From Odiellus spinosus (Eukaryota; Arthropoda; Arachnida; Opiliones; Phalangiidae): DNA of 64,000 nt. Positions 39,667 to 53,189 of this stretch are shown here, in pieces (position 1 is the first letter of the stretch; every line of letters starts with the position of its first letter). The stretch spans positions 1 through 64,000 of the forward strand of contig OY987233.1 of NCBI GenBank assembly GCA_963920705.1, in the 5' to 3' direction. Position numbers and translations under genes: made by a program. The notes beneath the pieces were generated by a model, which worked only from the letters and a program-made list of their open reading frames with translations, searched no databases and was not told where the DNA came from.

Positions 39667-42600
39667 AATTTGTGGATTTATACTTGGGAAATTTGTGGAT
39701 TTATACTTGGGAAATTTGTGGATTTATACTTAGGAAATTTGTGGATTTTCTCTTGGCAAATTTGTAGATTTATACTTGGTAAATTTGTGGATCTACACTT
39801 GGCAAATTTGTGGATCTACACTTGGCAAATTTATGGATCTACACTTGGCAAATTTTGTGGATCTACACTTGGGAAATTTGTGGATCTACACTTGGGAAAT
39901 TTGTGGATCTACACTTGGGAAATTTGTGGATCTACACTTGGGAAATTTGTGGATCTACACTTGTGAAATTTGTGGATCTACACTTGTGAAATTTGTGGAG
40001 CTACGCTTGGGAAATTTGTGGATCTACACTTGGGAAATTTGTGGATCTACACTTGGGAAATTTGTGGATCTACACTTGGGAAATTTGTGGATATACACTT
40101 GGGAAATATGTGGATCTACACTTGGGAAATATGTGGATCTACACTTGGGAAATCTGTGGATCTACACTTGGAAAATTTGTGGATATACACTTGGGAAATT
40201 TGTGGATCTACACTTGGGAAATTTGTGGTTCTACACTTGGGAAATTTGTGGGTCTACACTTTGCAAATTTGTGGATCTACACTTGGGAAATTTGTGGTTC
40301 TACACTTGGGAAATTTTTGGATCTACACTTGGGAAATTTGTGGATCTACACTTGGGAAATTTGTGGATCTACTCTTGGGAAATTTGTGGATCTACACTAG
40401 GGAAATTTCTGGATCTACACTTGGGAAGTTTGTGGCTTTATACTTGGTAAATTTGTGGATTTATACTTGGGAAATTTGTGGATCTACACTAGGGAAATTT
40501 CTGGATCTACACTTGGGAAGTTTGTGGCTTTATACTTGGTAAATTTGTGGATTTATACTTGGGAAATTTGTGGATTTATACTTGGGAAATTTGTATATTT
40601 ATACTTAGGAAATTTGTGGATTTATACTTGGGAAATTTGTGGATTTATACTTAGGAAATTTGTGGATTTATACTTTGGAAATTTGTGGATTTATACTTGG
40701 GAAATTTGTATATTTATACTTAAGAAATTTGTGGATTTATACTTGGGAAATTTGTGGATTTATACTTGGGAAATTAGTGGATTTATACTTGGGAAATTTG
40801 TGGATTTATACTTGGGAAATTTGTGGATTTATACTTAGGAAATTTGTGGATTTTCTCTTGGCAAATTTGTAGATTTATACTTGGTAAATTTGTGGATCTA
40901 CACTTGGCAAATTTGTGGATCTACACTTGGCAAATTTATGGATCTACACTTGGCAAATTTTGTGGATCTACACTTGGGAAATTTGTGGATCTACACTTGG
41001 GAAATTTGTGGATCTACACTTGGGAAATTTGTGGATCTACACTTGGGAAATTTGTGGATCTACACTTGGGAAATTTGTGGATCTACACTTGGGAAATTTG
41101 TGGATCTACTCTTGGGAAATTTGTGGATCTACACTAGGGAAATTTCTGGATCTACACTTGGGAAGTTTGTGGCTTTATACTTGGTAAATTTGTGGATTTA
41201 TACTTGGGAAATTTGTGGATCTACACTAGGGAAATTTCTGGATCTACACTTGGGAAGTTTGTGGCTTTATACTTGGTAAATTTGTGGATTTATACTTGGG
41301 AAATTTGTGGATTTATACTTGGGAAATTTGTGGATTTATACTTAGGAAATTTGTGGATTTTCTCTTGGCAAATTTGTAGATTTATACTTGGTAAATTTGT
41401 GGATCTACACTTGGCAAATTTGTGGATCTACACTTGGCAAATTTATGGATCTACACTTGGCAAATTTTGTGGATCTACACTTGGGAAATTTGTGGATCTA
41501 CACTTGGGAAATTTGTGGATCTACACTTGGGAAATTTGTGGATCTACACTTGGGAAATTTGTGGATCTACACTTGTGAAATTTGTGGATCTACACTTGTG
41601 AAATTTGTGGAGCTACGCTTGGGAAATTTGTGGATCTACACTTGGGAAATTTGTGGATCTACACTTGGGAAATTTGTGGATCTACACTTGGGAAATTTGT
41701 GGATATACACTTGGGAAATATGTGGATCTACACTTGGGAAATATGTGGATCTACACTTGGGAAATCTGTGGATCTACACTTGGAAAATTTGTGGATATAC
41801 ACTTGGGAAATTTGTGGATCTACACTTGGGAAATTTGTGGTTCTACACTTGGGAAATTTGTGGGTCTACACTTTGCAAATTTGTGGATCTACACTTGGGA
41901 AATTTGTGGTTCTACACTTGGGAAATTTTTGGATCTACACTTGGGAAATTTGTGGATCTACACTTGGGAAATTTGTGGATCTACACTTGGGAAATTTGTG
42001 GATCTACTCTTGGGAAATTTGTGGATCTACACTAGGGAAATTTGTGGATCTACACTTGGGAAATTTGTGGAACTACACTTGGGAAATTTGTGGATCTACA
42101 CTTGGGAAATTTGTGGATCTACTCTTGGGAAATTTGTGGATCTACACTAGGGAAATTTCTGGATCTACACTTGGGAAGTTTGTGGCTTTATACTTGGTAA
42201 ATTTGTGGATTTATACTTGGGAAATTTGTGGATCTACACTAGGGAAATTTCTGGATCTACACTTGGGAAGTTTGTGGCTTTATACTTGGTAAATTTGTGG
42301 ATTTATACTTGGGAAATTTGTGGATTTATACTTGGGAAATTTGTATATTTATACTTAGGAAATTTGTGGATTTATACTTGGGAAATTTGTGGATTTATAC
42401 TTAGGAAATTTGTGGATTTATACTTTGGAAATTTGTGGATTTATACTTGGGAAATTTGTATATTTATACTTAAGAAATTTGTGGATTTATACTTGGGAAA
42501 TTTGTGGATTTATACTTGGGAAATTAGTGGATTTATACTTGGGAAATTTGTGGATTTATACTTGGGAAATTTGTGGATTTATACTTAGGAAATTTGTGGA

Positions 42601-43058
42601 TTTTCTCTTGGCAAATTTGTAGATTTATACTTGGTAAATTTGTGGATCTACACTTGGCAAATTTGTGGATCTACACTTGGCAAATTTATGGATCTACACT
42701 TGGCAAATTTTGTGGATCTACACTTGGGAAATTTGTGGATCTACACTTGGGAAATTTGTGGATCTACACTTGGGAAATTTGTGGATCTACACTTGGGAAA
42801 TTTGTGGATCTACACTTGGGAAATTTGTGGATCTACACTTGGGAAATTTGTGGATCTACTCTTGGGAAATTTGTGGATCTACACTAGGGAAATTTCTGGA
42901 TCTACACTTGGGAAGTTTGTGGCTTTATACTTGGTAAATTTGTGGATTTATACTTGGGAAATTTGTGGATCTACACTAGGGAAATTTCTGGATCTACACT
43001 TGGGAAGTTTGTGGCTTTATACTTGGTAAATTTGTGGATTTATACTTGGGAAATTTGT
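39667..43058 (+). repeat. Tandem duplication, copies of about 1,612 and 1,750 bp
   Basis: Copy 1 is about 39,667-41,278 and copy 2 about 41,279-43,028. The offset is 1,612 at the left and 1,750 at the right, so copy 2 keeps six units (138 bp) missing from copy 1, around the marker gaactacac. Each copy also contains a short repeat of the gggaagtttgtggctttatac marker. Confidence 0.86.
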
Positions 43059-43670
43059 ATATTTATACTTGGGAAATTTGTATATTTATACCTAGGAAAT
43101 TTGTGGATTTATACTTGGGAAATTTGTGGATTTATACTTAGGAAATTTGTGGATTTATACTTTGGAAATTTGTGGATTTATACTTGGGAAATTTGTATAT
43201 TTATACTTAAGAAATTTGTGGATTTATACTTGGGAAATTTGTGGATTTATACTTGGGAAATTTGTGGATTTATACTTGGGAAATTTGTGGATTTATACTT
43301 GGGAAATTTGTGGATTTATACTTGGGAAATTTGTGGATTTTCTCTTGGCAAATTTGTAGATTTATACTTGGTAAATTTGTGGATCTACACTTGGCAAATT
43401 TGTGGATCTACACTTGGCAAATTTATGGATCTACACTTGGCAAATTTTGTGGATCTACACTTGGGAAATTTGTGGATCTACACTTGGGAAATTTGTGGAT
43501 CTACACTTGGGAAATTTGTGGATCTACACTTGGGAAATTTGTGGATATACACTTGGGAAATATGTGGATCTACACTTGGAAAATTTGTGGATATACACTT
43601 GGGAAATTTGTGGATCTACACTTGGGAAATTTGTGGTTCTACACTTGGGAAATTTGTGGGTCTACACTTT

Positions 43671-46600
43671 GCAAATTTGTGGATCTACACTTGGGAAATT
43701 TGTGGATCTACACTTGGGAAATTTGTGGATCTTCACTTGGGAAATTTTTGGATCTACACTTGGGAAATTTGTGGATCTACACTTGGGAAATTTGTGGATC
43801 TACTCTTGGGAAATTTGTGGATCTACACTAGGGAAATTTGTGGATCTACACTTGGGAAATTTGTGGATCTACACTTGGGAAATTTGTGGATCTACACTTG
43901 GGAAATTTGTGGATCTACACTTGGGAAATTTGTGGATCTACACTTGGGAAATTTGTGGATCTACTCTTGGGAAATTTGTGGATCTACACTAGGGAAATTT
44001 CTGGATCTACACTTGGGAAGTTTGTGGCTTTATACTTGGTAAATTTGTGGATTTATACTTGGGAAATTTGTGGATTTATACTTGGGAAATTTGTGGATTT
44101 ATACTTGGGAAATTTGTGGATTAATATTTGGGAAATTTGTTTATTTATACTTGGGAAATTTGTGGATTTATGCTTGGGAAATTTGTTTATTTATACTTGG
44201 GAAATTTTTGAATTTATACTTGGGAAATTTGTGGATTTATACTTGGGAAATTTGTGGATTTATACTTAGGAAATTTGTGGATTTACACTTGGCAAATTTG
44301 TGGATCTACACTTGGTAAATTTGTGGATCTACACTTGGAAAATTAGTGGACCTACACTTGGCAAATTTGTGGATCTACACTTGGCAAATTTGTGGATCTA
44401 CACTTGGGAAATTTGTGGATCTACTCTTGGGAAATTTGTGGATCTACACTAGGGAAATTTCTGGATCTACACTTGGGAAGTTTGTGGCTTTATACTTGGT
44501 AAATTTGTGGATTTATACTTGGGAAATTTGTGGATTTATACTTGGGAAATTTGTGGATTTATACTTGGGAAATTTGTGGATTAATATTTGGGAAATTTGT
44601 TTATTTATACTTGGGAAATTTGTGGATTTATGCTTGGGAAATTTGTGGATTTATACTTGGGAAATTTGTGGATTTATATGTGGAAATTTGTGGATTTATA
44701 CTTAGGAAATTTGTGGATTTACACTTGGCAAATTTGTGGATCTACACTTGGTAAATTTGTGGATCTACACTTGGAAAATTAGTGGATCTACACTTGGCAA
44801 ATTTGTGGATCTACACTTGGCAAATTTGTGGATCTACACTTGGGAAATTTGTGGATCTACACTTGGGAAATTTGTGGGTCTACACTTTGCAAATTTGTGG
44901 ATCTACACTTGGCAAATTTGTGGATCTACACTTGGCAAATTTGTGGATCTACACTTGGGAAATTTGTGGATCTAGACTTGGGACATTTTTGAATTTATAC
45001 TTGGGAAATTTGTGGATTTATACTTGTGAAATTTGTGGATTTATACTTGGGAAATTTGTGGATTTATACTTGGGAAATTTGTGGATTTATACTTGTGAAA
45101 TTTGTGGATCTACACTTGGGAAATTTGTGGATCTACTCTTGGGAAATTTGTGGATCTACACTAGGGAAATTTCTGGATCTACACTTGGGAAGTTTGTGGC
45201 TTTATACTTGGTAAATTTGTGGATTTATACTTGTGAAATTTGTGGATTTATACTTGGGAAATTTGTGGATTTATACTTGGGAAATTTGTGGATTAATATT
45301 TGGGAAATTTGTTTATTTATTCTTGGGAAATTTGTGGATTTATGCTTGGGAAATTTGTGGATTTATACTTGGGAAATTTGTGGATTTATACTTGGCAAAT
45401 TTATGGATCTACACTTGGCAAATTTTGTGGATCTACACTTGGGAAATTTGTGGATCTACACTTGGGAAATTTGTGGATCTACACTTGGGAAATTTGTGGA
45501 TCTACACTTGGGAAATTTGTGGATCTACACTTGTGAAATTTGTGGATCTACACTTGTGAAATTTGTGGAGCTACACTTGGGAAATTTGTGGATCTACACT
45601 TGGGAAATTTGTGGATCTACACTTGGGAAATATGTGGATCTACACTTGGGAAATCTGTGGATCTACACTTGGAAAATTTGTGGATATACACTTTGGAAAT
45701 TTTTGGATCTACACTTGGGAAATTTGTGGTTCTACACTTGGGAAATTTGTGGGTCTACACTTTGCAAATTTGTGGATCTACACTTGGGAAATTTGTGGAT
45801 CTACACTTGGGAAATTTGTGGATCTTCACTTGGGAAATTTTTGGATCTACACTTGGGAAATTTGTGGATCTACACTAGGGAAATTTCTGGATCTACACTT
45901 GGGAAGTTTGTGGCTTTATACTTGGTAAATTTGTGGATTTATACTTGGGAAATTTGTGGATTTATACTTGGGAAATTTGTGGATTTATACTTGGGAAATT
46001 TGTGGATTTATACTTGGGAAATTTGTGGATTAATATTTGGGAAATTTGTTTATTTATACTTGGGAAATTTGTGGATTTATGCTTGGGAAATTTGTGGATT
46101 TATACTTGGGAAATTTGTGGATTTATACTTGGAAATTTGTGGATTTATACTTGGGAAATTTGTGGATTTATACTTAGGAAATTTGAGGATTTATACTTGG
46201 GAAATTTGTGGATTTATACTTAGGAAATTTGTGGATTTACACTTGGCAAATTTGTGGATCTACACTTGGTAAATTTGTGGATCTACACTTGGCAAATTTG
46301 TGGATCTACACTTGGCAAATTTGTGGATCTACACTTGGGAAATTTGTGGATCTACACTTGGGAAATTTGTGGATCTACACTTGGGAAATTTGTGGATCTA
46401 CACTTGGGAAATTTGTGGATCTACGCTTGGGAAATTTGTGGATCTACGCTTGGGAAATTTGTGGATCTACACTTAGGAAATTTGTGGATCTACACTTGGA
46501 AAATTTGTGGATTTATACTTGGGAAATTTGTGGATTTATACATGGGAAATTTGTATATTTATACTTAGGAAATTTGTGGATTTATACTTGGGAAATTTGT

Positions 46601-49600
46601 GCATTTATACTTGGGAAATTTGTGGATTTATACTTGGGAAATTTGTGGATTTATACTTAGGAAATTTGTGGATTTACACTTGGCAAATTTGTGGATCTAC
46701 ACTTGGTAAATTTGTGGTTCTACACTTGCAAATTTGTGGATCTACACTTGGCAAATTTGTGGATCTACACTTGGCAAATTTGTGGATCTACACTTGGGAA
46801 ATTTGTGGATCTACACTTGGGAAATTTGTGGATCTTCACTTGGGAAATTTTTGGATCTACACTTGGGAAATTTGTGGATCTACACTTGGGAAATTTGTGG
46901 ATCTACTCTTGGGAAATTTGTGGATCTACACTAGGGAAATTTGTGGATCTACACTTGGGAAATTTGTGGATCTACACTTGGGAAATTTGTGGATCTACAC
47001 TTGGGAAATTTGTGGATCTACACTTGGGAAATTTGTGGATCTACACTTGGGAAATTTGTGGATCTACTCTTGGGAAATTTGTGGATCTACACTAGGGAAA
47101 TTTCTGGATCTACACTTGGGAAGTTTGTGGCTTTATACTTGGTAAATTTGTGGATTTATACTTGGGAAATTTGTGGATTTATACTTGGGAAATTTGTGGA
47201 TTTATACTTGGGAAATTTGTGGATTAATATTTGGGAAATTTGTTTATTTATACTTGGGAAATTTGTGGATTTATGCTTGGGAAATTTGTTTATTTATACT
47301 TGGGAAATTTTTGGATTTATACTTGGGAAATTTGTGGATTTATACTTGGGAAATTTGTGGATTTATACTTAGGAAATTTGTGGATTTACACTTGGCAAAT
47401 TTGTGGATCTACACTTGGTAAATTTGTGGATCTACACTTGGAAAATTAGTGGATCTACACTTGGCAAATTTGTGGATCTACACTTGGCAAATTTGTGGAT
47501 CTACACTTGGCAAATTTGTGGATCTACACTTGGGAAATTTGTGGATCTACTCTTGGGAAATTTGTGGATCTACACTAGGGAAATTTCTGGATCTACACTT
47601 GGGAAGTTTGTGGCTTTATACTTGGGAAATTTGTGGATTTATACTTGGGAAATTTGTGGATTTATACTTGGGAAATTTGTGGATTTATACTTGGGAAATT
47701 TGTGGATTAATATTTGGGAAATTTGTTTATTTATACTTGGGAAATTTGTGGATTTATGCTTGGGAAATTTGTGGATTTATACTTGGGAAATTTGTGGATT
47801 TATATGTGGAAATTTGTGGATTTATACTTAGGAAATTTGTGGATTTACACTTGGCAAATTTGTGGATCTACACTTGGTAAATTTGTGGATCTACACTTGG
47901 AAAATTAGTGGATCTACACTTGGCAAATTTGTGGATCTACACTTGGCAAATTTGTGGATCTACACTTGGGAAATTTGTGGATCTACACTTGGGAAATTTG
48001 TGGGTCTACACTTTGCAAATTTGTGGATCTACACTTGGCAAATTTGTGGATCTACACTTGGCAAATTTGTGGATCTACACTTGGGAAATTTGTGGATCTA
48101 GACTTGGGACATTTTTGAATTTATACTTGGGAAATTTGTGGATTTATACTTGTGAAATTTGTGGATTTATACTTGGGAAATTTGTGGATTTATACTTGGG
48201 AAATTTGTGGATTTATACTTGTGAAATTTGTGGATCTACACTTGGGAAATTTGTGGATCTACTCTTGGGAAATTTGTGGATCTACACTAGGGAAATTTCT
48301 GGATCTACACTTGGGAAGTTTGTGGCTTTATACTTGGTAAATTTGTGGATTTATACTTGTGAAATTTGTGGATTTATACTTGGGAAATTTGTGGATTTAT
48401 ACTTGGGAAATTTGTGGATTAATATTTGGGAAATTTGTTTATTTATTCTTGGGAAATTTGTGGATTTATGCTTGGGAAATTTGTGGATTTATACTTGGGA
48501 AATTTGTGGATTTATACTTGGCAAATTTATGGATCTACACTTGGCAAATTTTGTGGATCTACACTTGGGAAATTTGTGGATCTACACTTGGGAAATTTGT
48601 GGATCTACACTTGGGAAATTTGTGGATCTACACTTGGGAAATTTGTGGATCTACACTTGTGAAATTTGTGGATCTACACTTGTGAAATTTGTGGAGCTAC
48701 ACTTGGGAAATTTGTGGATCTACACTTGGGAAATTTGTGGATCTACACTTGGGAAATATGTGGATCTACACTTGGGAAATCTGTGGATCTACACTTGGAA
48801 AATTTGTGGATATACACTTTGGAAATTTGTGGATCTACACTTGGGAAATTTGTGGTTCTACACTTGGGAAATTTGTGGGTCTACACTTTGCAAATTTGTG
48901 GATCTACACTTGGGAAATTTGTGGATCTACACTTGGGAAATTTGTGGATCTTCACTTGGGAAATTTTTGGATCTACACTTGGGAAATTTGTGGTTCTACA
49001 CTTGGGAAATTTGTGGGTCTACACTTTGCAAATTTGTGGATCTACACTTGGGAAATTTGTGGATCTACACTTGGGAAATTTGTGGATCTTCACTTGGGAA
49101 ATTTTTGGATCTACACTTGGGAAATTTGTGGATCTACACTAGGGAAATTTCTGGATCTACACTTGGGAAGTTTGTGGCTTTATACTTGGTAAATTTGTGG
49201 ATTTATACTTGGGAAATTTGTGGATTTATACTTGGGAAATTTGTGGATTTATACTTGGGAAATTTGTGGATTTATACTTGGGAAATTTGTGGATTAATAT
49301 TTGGGAAATTTGTTTATTTATACTTGGGAAATTTGTGGATTTATGCTTGGGAAATTTGTGGATTTATACTTGGGAAATTTGTGGATTTATACTTGGGAAA
49401 TTTGTGGATTTATACTTGGGAAATTTGTGGATTTATACTTAGGAAATTTGTGGATTTATACTTGGGAAATTTGTGGATTTATACTTAGGAAATTTGTGGA
49501 TTTACACTTGGCAAATTTGTGGATCTACACTTGGTAAATTTGTGGATCTACACTTGGCAAATTTGTGGATCTACACTTGGCAAATTTGTGGATCTACACT

Positions 49601-50078
49601 TGGCAAATTTGTGGATCTACACTTGGGAAATTTGTGGATCTACACTTGGGAAATTTGTGGATCTACACTTGGGAAATTTGTGGATCTACACTTGGGAAAT
49701 TTGTGGATCTACGCTTGGGAAATTTGTGGATCTACGCTTGGGAAATTTGTGGATCTACACTTAGGAAATTTGTGGATCTACACTTGGAAAATTTGTGGAT
49801 TTATACTTGGGAAATTTGTGGATTTATACATGGGAAATTTGTATATTTATACTTAGGAAATTTGTGGATTTATACTTGGGAAATTTGTGCATTTATACTT
49901 GGGAAATTTGTGGATTTATACTTGGGAAATTTGTGGATTTATACTTAGGAAATTTGTGGATTTACACTTGGCAAATTTGTGGATCTACACTTGGTAAATT
50001 TGTGGTTCTACACTTGCAAGTTTGTGGATCTACACTTGGCAAATTTGTGGATCTACACTTGGCAAATTTGTGGATCTA
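43671..50078 (+). repeat. Tandem duplication, copies of about 3.1 and 3.3 kb
   Basis: Copy 1 is about 43,671-46,773 and copy 2 about 46,774-50,078. The offset is 3,103, then 3,126, then about 3,265-3,288. The largest step is a 138-bp local duplication in copy 2 near 48,970, repeating the ctttgcaaatttg and cttcac markers. Both copies hold an unusual gattaatatttggg unit, aaaattagtgg and a lone type C unit (near 44,970 and 48,096). Confidence 0.86.
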
Positions 50079-53000
50079 AACTTGGGAAATTTGTGGATTT
50101 ACACTTGGCAAATTTGTTGATCTACACTTGCGAAATTTGTGGATCTACACTTGGGAAATTTGTGGATCTACACTTAGGAAATCTGTGGATCTACACTTGG
50201 CAAATTTGTGGTTCTAAACTTTAAAAATTTGTGGATCTACACTTGGGAAATTTGTGGATTTACACTTGGCAAATTTGTGGATCTACACTTGGTAAATGTG
50301 TGGATCTGCACTTGGCAAATTTGTGGATCTACACTTGGCAAATTTGTGGATCTACACTTGGGAAATTTGTGGATCTACACTTGGGAAATTTGTGGATCTA
50401 CACTTGGGAAATTTGTGGATCTACACTTGCGAAATTTGTGGATCTACACTTGGGAAATTTGTGGATCTACACTTGGGAAATTTGTGGATCTACACTTAGG
50501 AAATTTGTGGATCTACACTTGGAAAATTTGTGGATTTAAACTTGGGAAATTTGTGGATTTATACTTGGGAAATTTGTATATTTATACTTAGGAAATTTGT
50601 GGATTTATACTTGGGAAATTTGTGCATTTATACTTGGGAAATTTTTGAATTTATACTTGGGAAATTTGTGGATTTATACTTAGGAAATTTGTGGATTTAT
50701 ACTTGGGAAATTTGTGGATATATACTTGGGAAATTTGTATATTTATACTTAAGAAATTTGTGGATTTATACTTGGGAAATTTGAGGATTTATACTTGGAA
50801 AATTTGTGGATTTATACTTGGGAAATTTGTGGATTTATACTTGGGAAATTTGTGGATTTATACTTAAGAAATTTGTGGATTTTCTCTTGGCAAATTTGTA
50901 GATTTATACTTGGTAAATTTGTGGATCTACACTTGGCAAATTTGTGGATCTACACTTGGCAAATTTATGGATCTACACTTGGCAAATTTTGTGGATCTAC
51001 ACTTGGGAAATTTGTGGATCTACACTTGTGAAATTTGTGGATCTACACTTGTGAAATTTGTGGAGCTACACTTGGGAAATTTGTGGATCTACACTTGGGA
51101 AATTTGTGGATCTACACTTGGGAAATTTGTGGATCTACACTTGGGAAATTTGTGGATCTACACTTGGGAAATTTGTGGATATACACTTGGGAAATATGTG
51201 GATCTACAATTGGGAAATTTGTGGATCTACACTTGGAAAATTTGTGGATCTACACTTGGGAAATTTGTGGATCTACACTTGGGAAATTTGTGGTTCTACA
51301 CTTGGGAAATTTGTGGATCTACACTTGGAAAATTTGTGGATCTACACTTGGGAAATTTGTGGATCTACACTTGGGAAATTTGTGGTTCTACACTTGGGAA
51401 ATTTGTGGATCTACACTTGGGAAATTTGTGGATCTACACTTGGGAAATTTGTGGATCTACACTTGGGAAATTTTTGGATCTACACTTGGGAAATTTGTGG
51501 ATCTACACTTGGGAAATTTGTGGATCTATACTTGGGAAATTTTGGATCTACACTAGGGAAATTTGTGGATCTACACTTGGGAAATTTGTGGAACTACACT
51601 TGGGAAATTTGTGGATCTACACTTGGGAAATTTGTGGATCTACACTTGGGAAATTTGTGGATCTACTCTTGGGAAATTTGTGGATCTATACTAGGGAAAT
51701 TTCTGGATCTACACTTGGGAAGTTTGTGGCTTTATACTTTTTAAATTTGTGGATTTATACTTGGGAAATTTGTGGATTTATACTTGGGAAATTTGTGGAT
51801 TTATACTTGGGAAATTTGTGGATATATATTTGGGAAATTTGTTTATTTATACTTGGGAAATTTGTGGATTTATGCTTGGGAAATTTGGGGATTTATGCTT
51901 GGGAAATTTGTGGATTTATACTTGGGAAATTTATGGATTTATACTTGGGAAATTTGTGGATTTATACTTAGGAAATTTGTGGATTTACACTTGGCAAATT
52001 TGTGGATCTACACTTGGTAAATTTGTGGTTCTACACTTGCAAATTTGTGGATCTACACTTGGCAAATTTGTGGATCTAAACTTTAAAAATTTGTGGATCT
52101 ACACTTGGGAAATTTGTGGATTTACACTTGGCAAATTTGTGGATCTACACTTGGTAAATGTGTGGATCTGCACTTGGCAAATTTGTGGATCTACACTTGG
52201 TAAATTTGTGGATCTGCACTTGTCAAATTTGTGGATCTACACTTGGCAAATTTGTGGATCTACACTTGGCAAATTTGTGGATCTACACTTGGGAAATTTG
52301 TGGATCTACACTTGGGAAATTTGTGGATCTACACTTGGGAAATTTGTGGATCTACACTTGGGAAATTTGTGGATCTATACTTGGGAAATTTTGGATCTAC
52401 ACTAGGGAAATTTGTGGATCTACACTTGGGAAATTTGTGGAACTACACTTGGGAAATTTGTGGATCTACACTTGGGAAATTTGTGGATCTACACTTGGGA
52501 AATTTGTGGATCTACTCTTGGGAAATTTGTGGATCTATACTAGGGAAATTTCTGGATCTACACTTGGGAAGTTTGTGGCTTTATACTTTTTAAATTTGTG
52601 GATTTATACTTGGGAAATTTGTGGATTTATACTTGGGAAATTTGTGGATTTATACTTGGGAAATTTGTGGATATATATTTGGGAAATTTGTTTATTTATA
52701 CTTGGGAAATTTGTGGATTTATACTTGGGAAATTTGTATATTTATACTTAGGAAATTTGTGGATTTATACTTGGGAAATTTGTGCATTTATACTTGGGAA
52801 ATTTTTGAATTTATACTTGGGAAATTTGTGGATTTATACTTAGGAAATTTGTGGATTTATACTTGGGAAATTTGTGGATATATACTTGGGAAATTTGTAT
52901 ATTTATACTTAAGAAATTTGTGGATTTATACTTTGGAAATTTGTGGATTTATACTTGGGAAATTTGTGGATTTATACTTGGGAAATTTGTGGATTTATAC

Positions 53001-53189
53001 TTAAGAAATTTGTGGATTTTCTCTTGGCAAATTTGTAGATTTATACTTGGTAAATTTGTGGATCTACACTTGGCAAATTTGTGGATCTACACTTGGCAAA
53101 TTTATGGATCTACACTTGGGAAATTTGTGGATCTACACTTGGGAAATTTGTGGATCTACACTTGTGAAATTTGTGGATCTACACTTGGG
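50079..53189 (+). repeat. Array segment resembling 19.1-22 kb
   Basis: No gene is present. The marker order, including gttctaaactttaaaaattt near 50,213, tttgaatttatac near 50,645, ctacaattggg near 51,206 and tactttttaaattt near 51,730, follows that seen from about 19.1 kb at offsets of about 30.96-31.2 kb. Confidence 0.75.
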
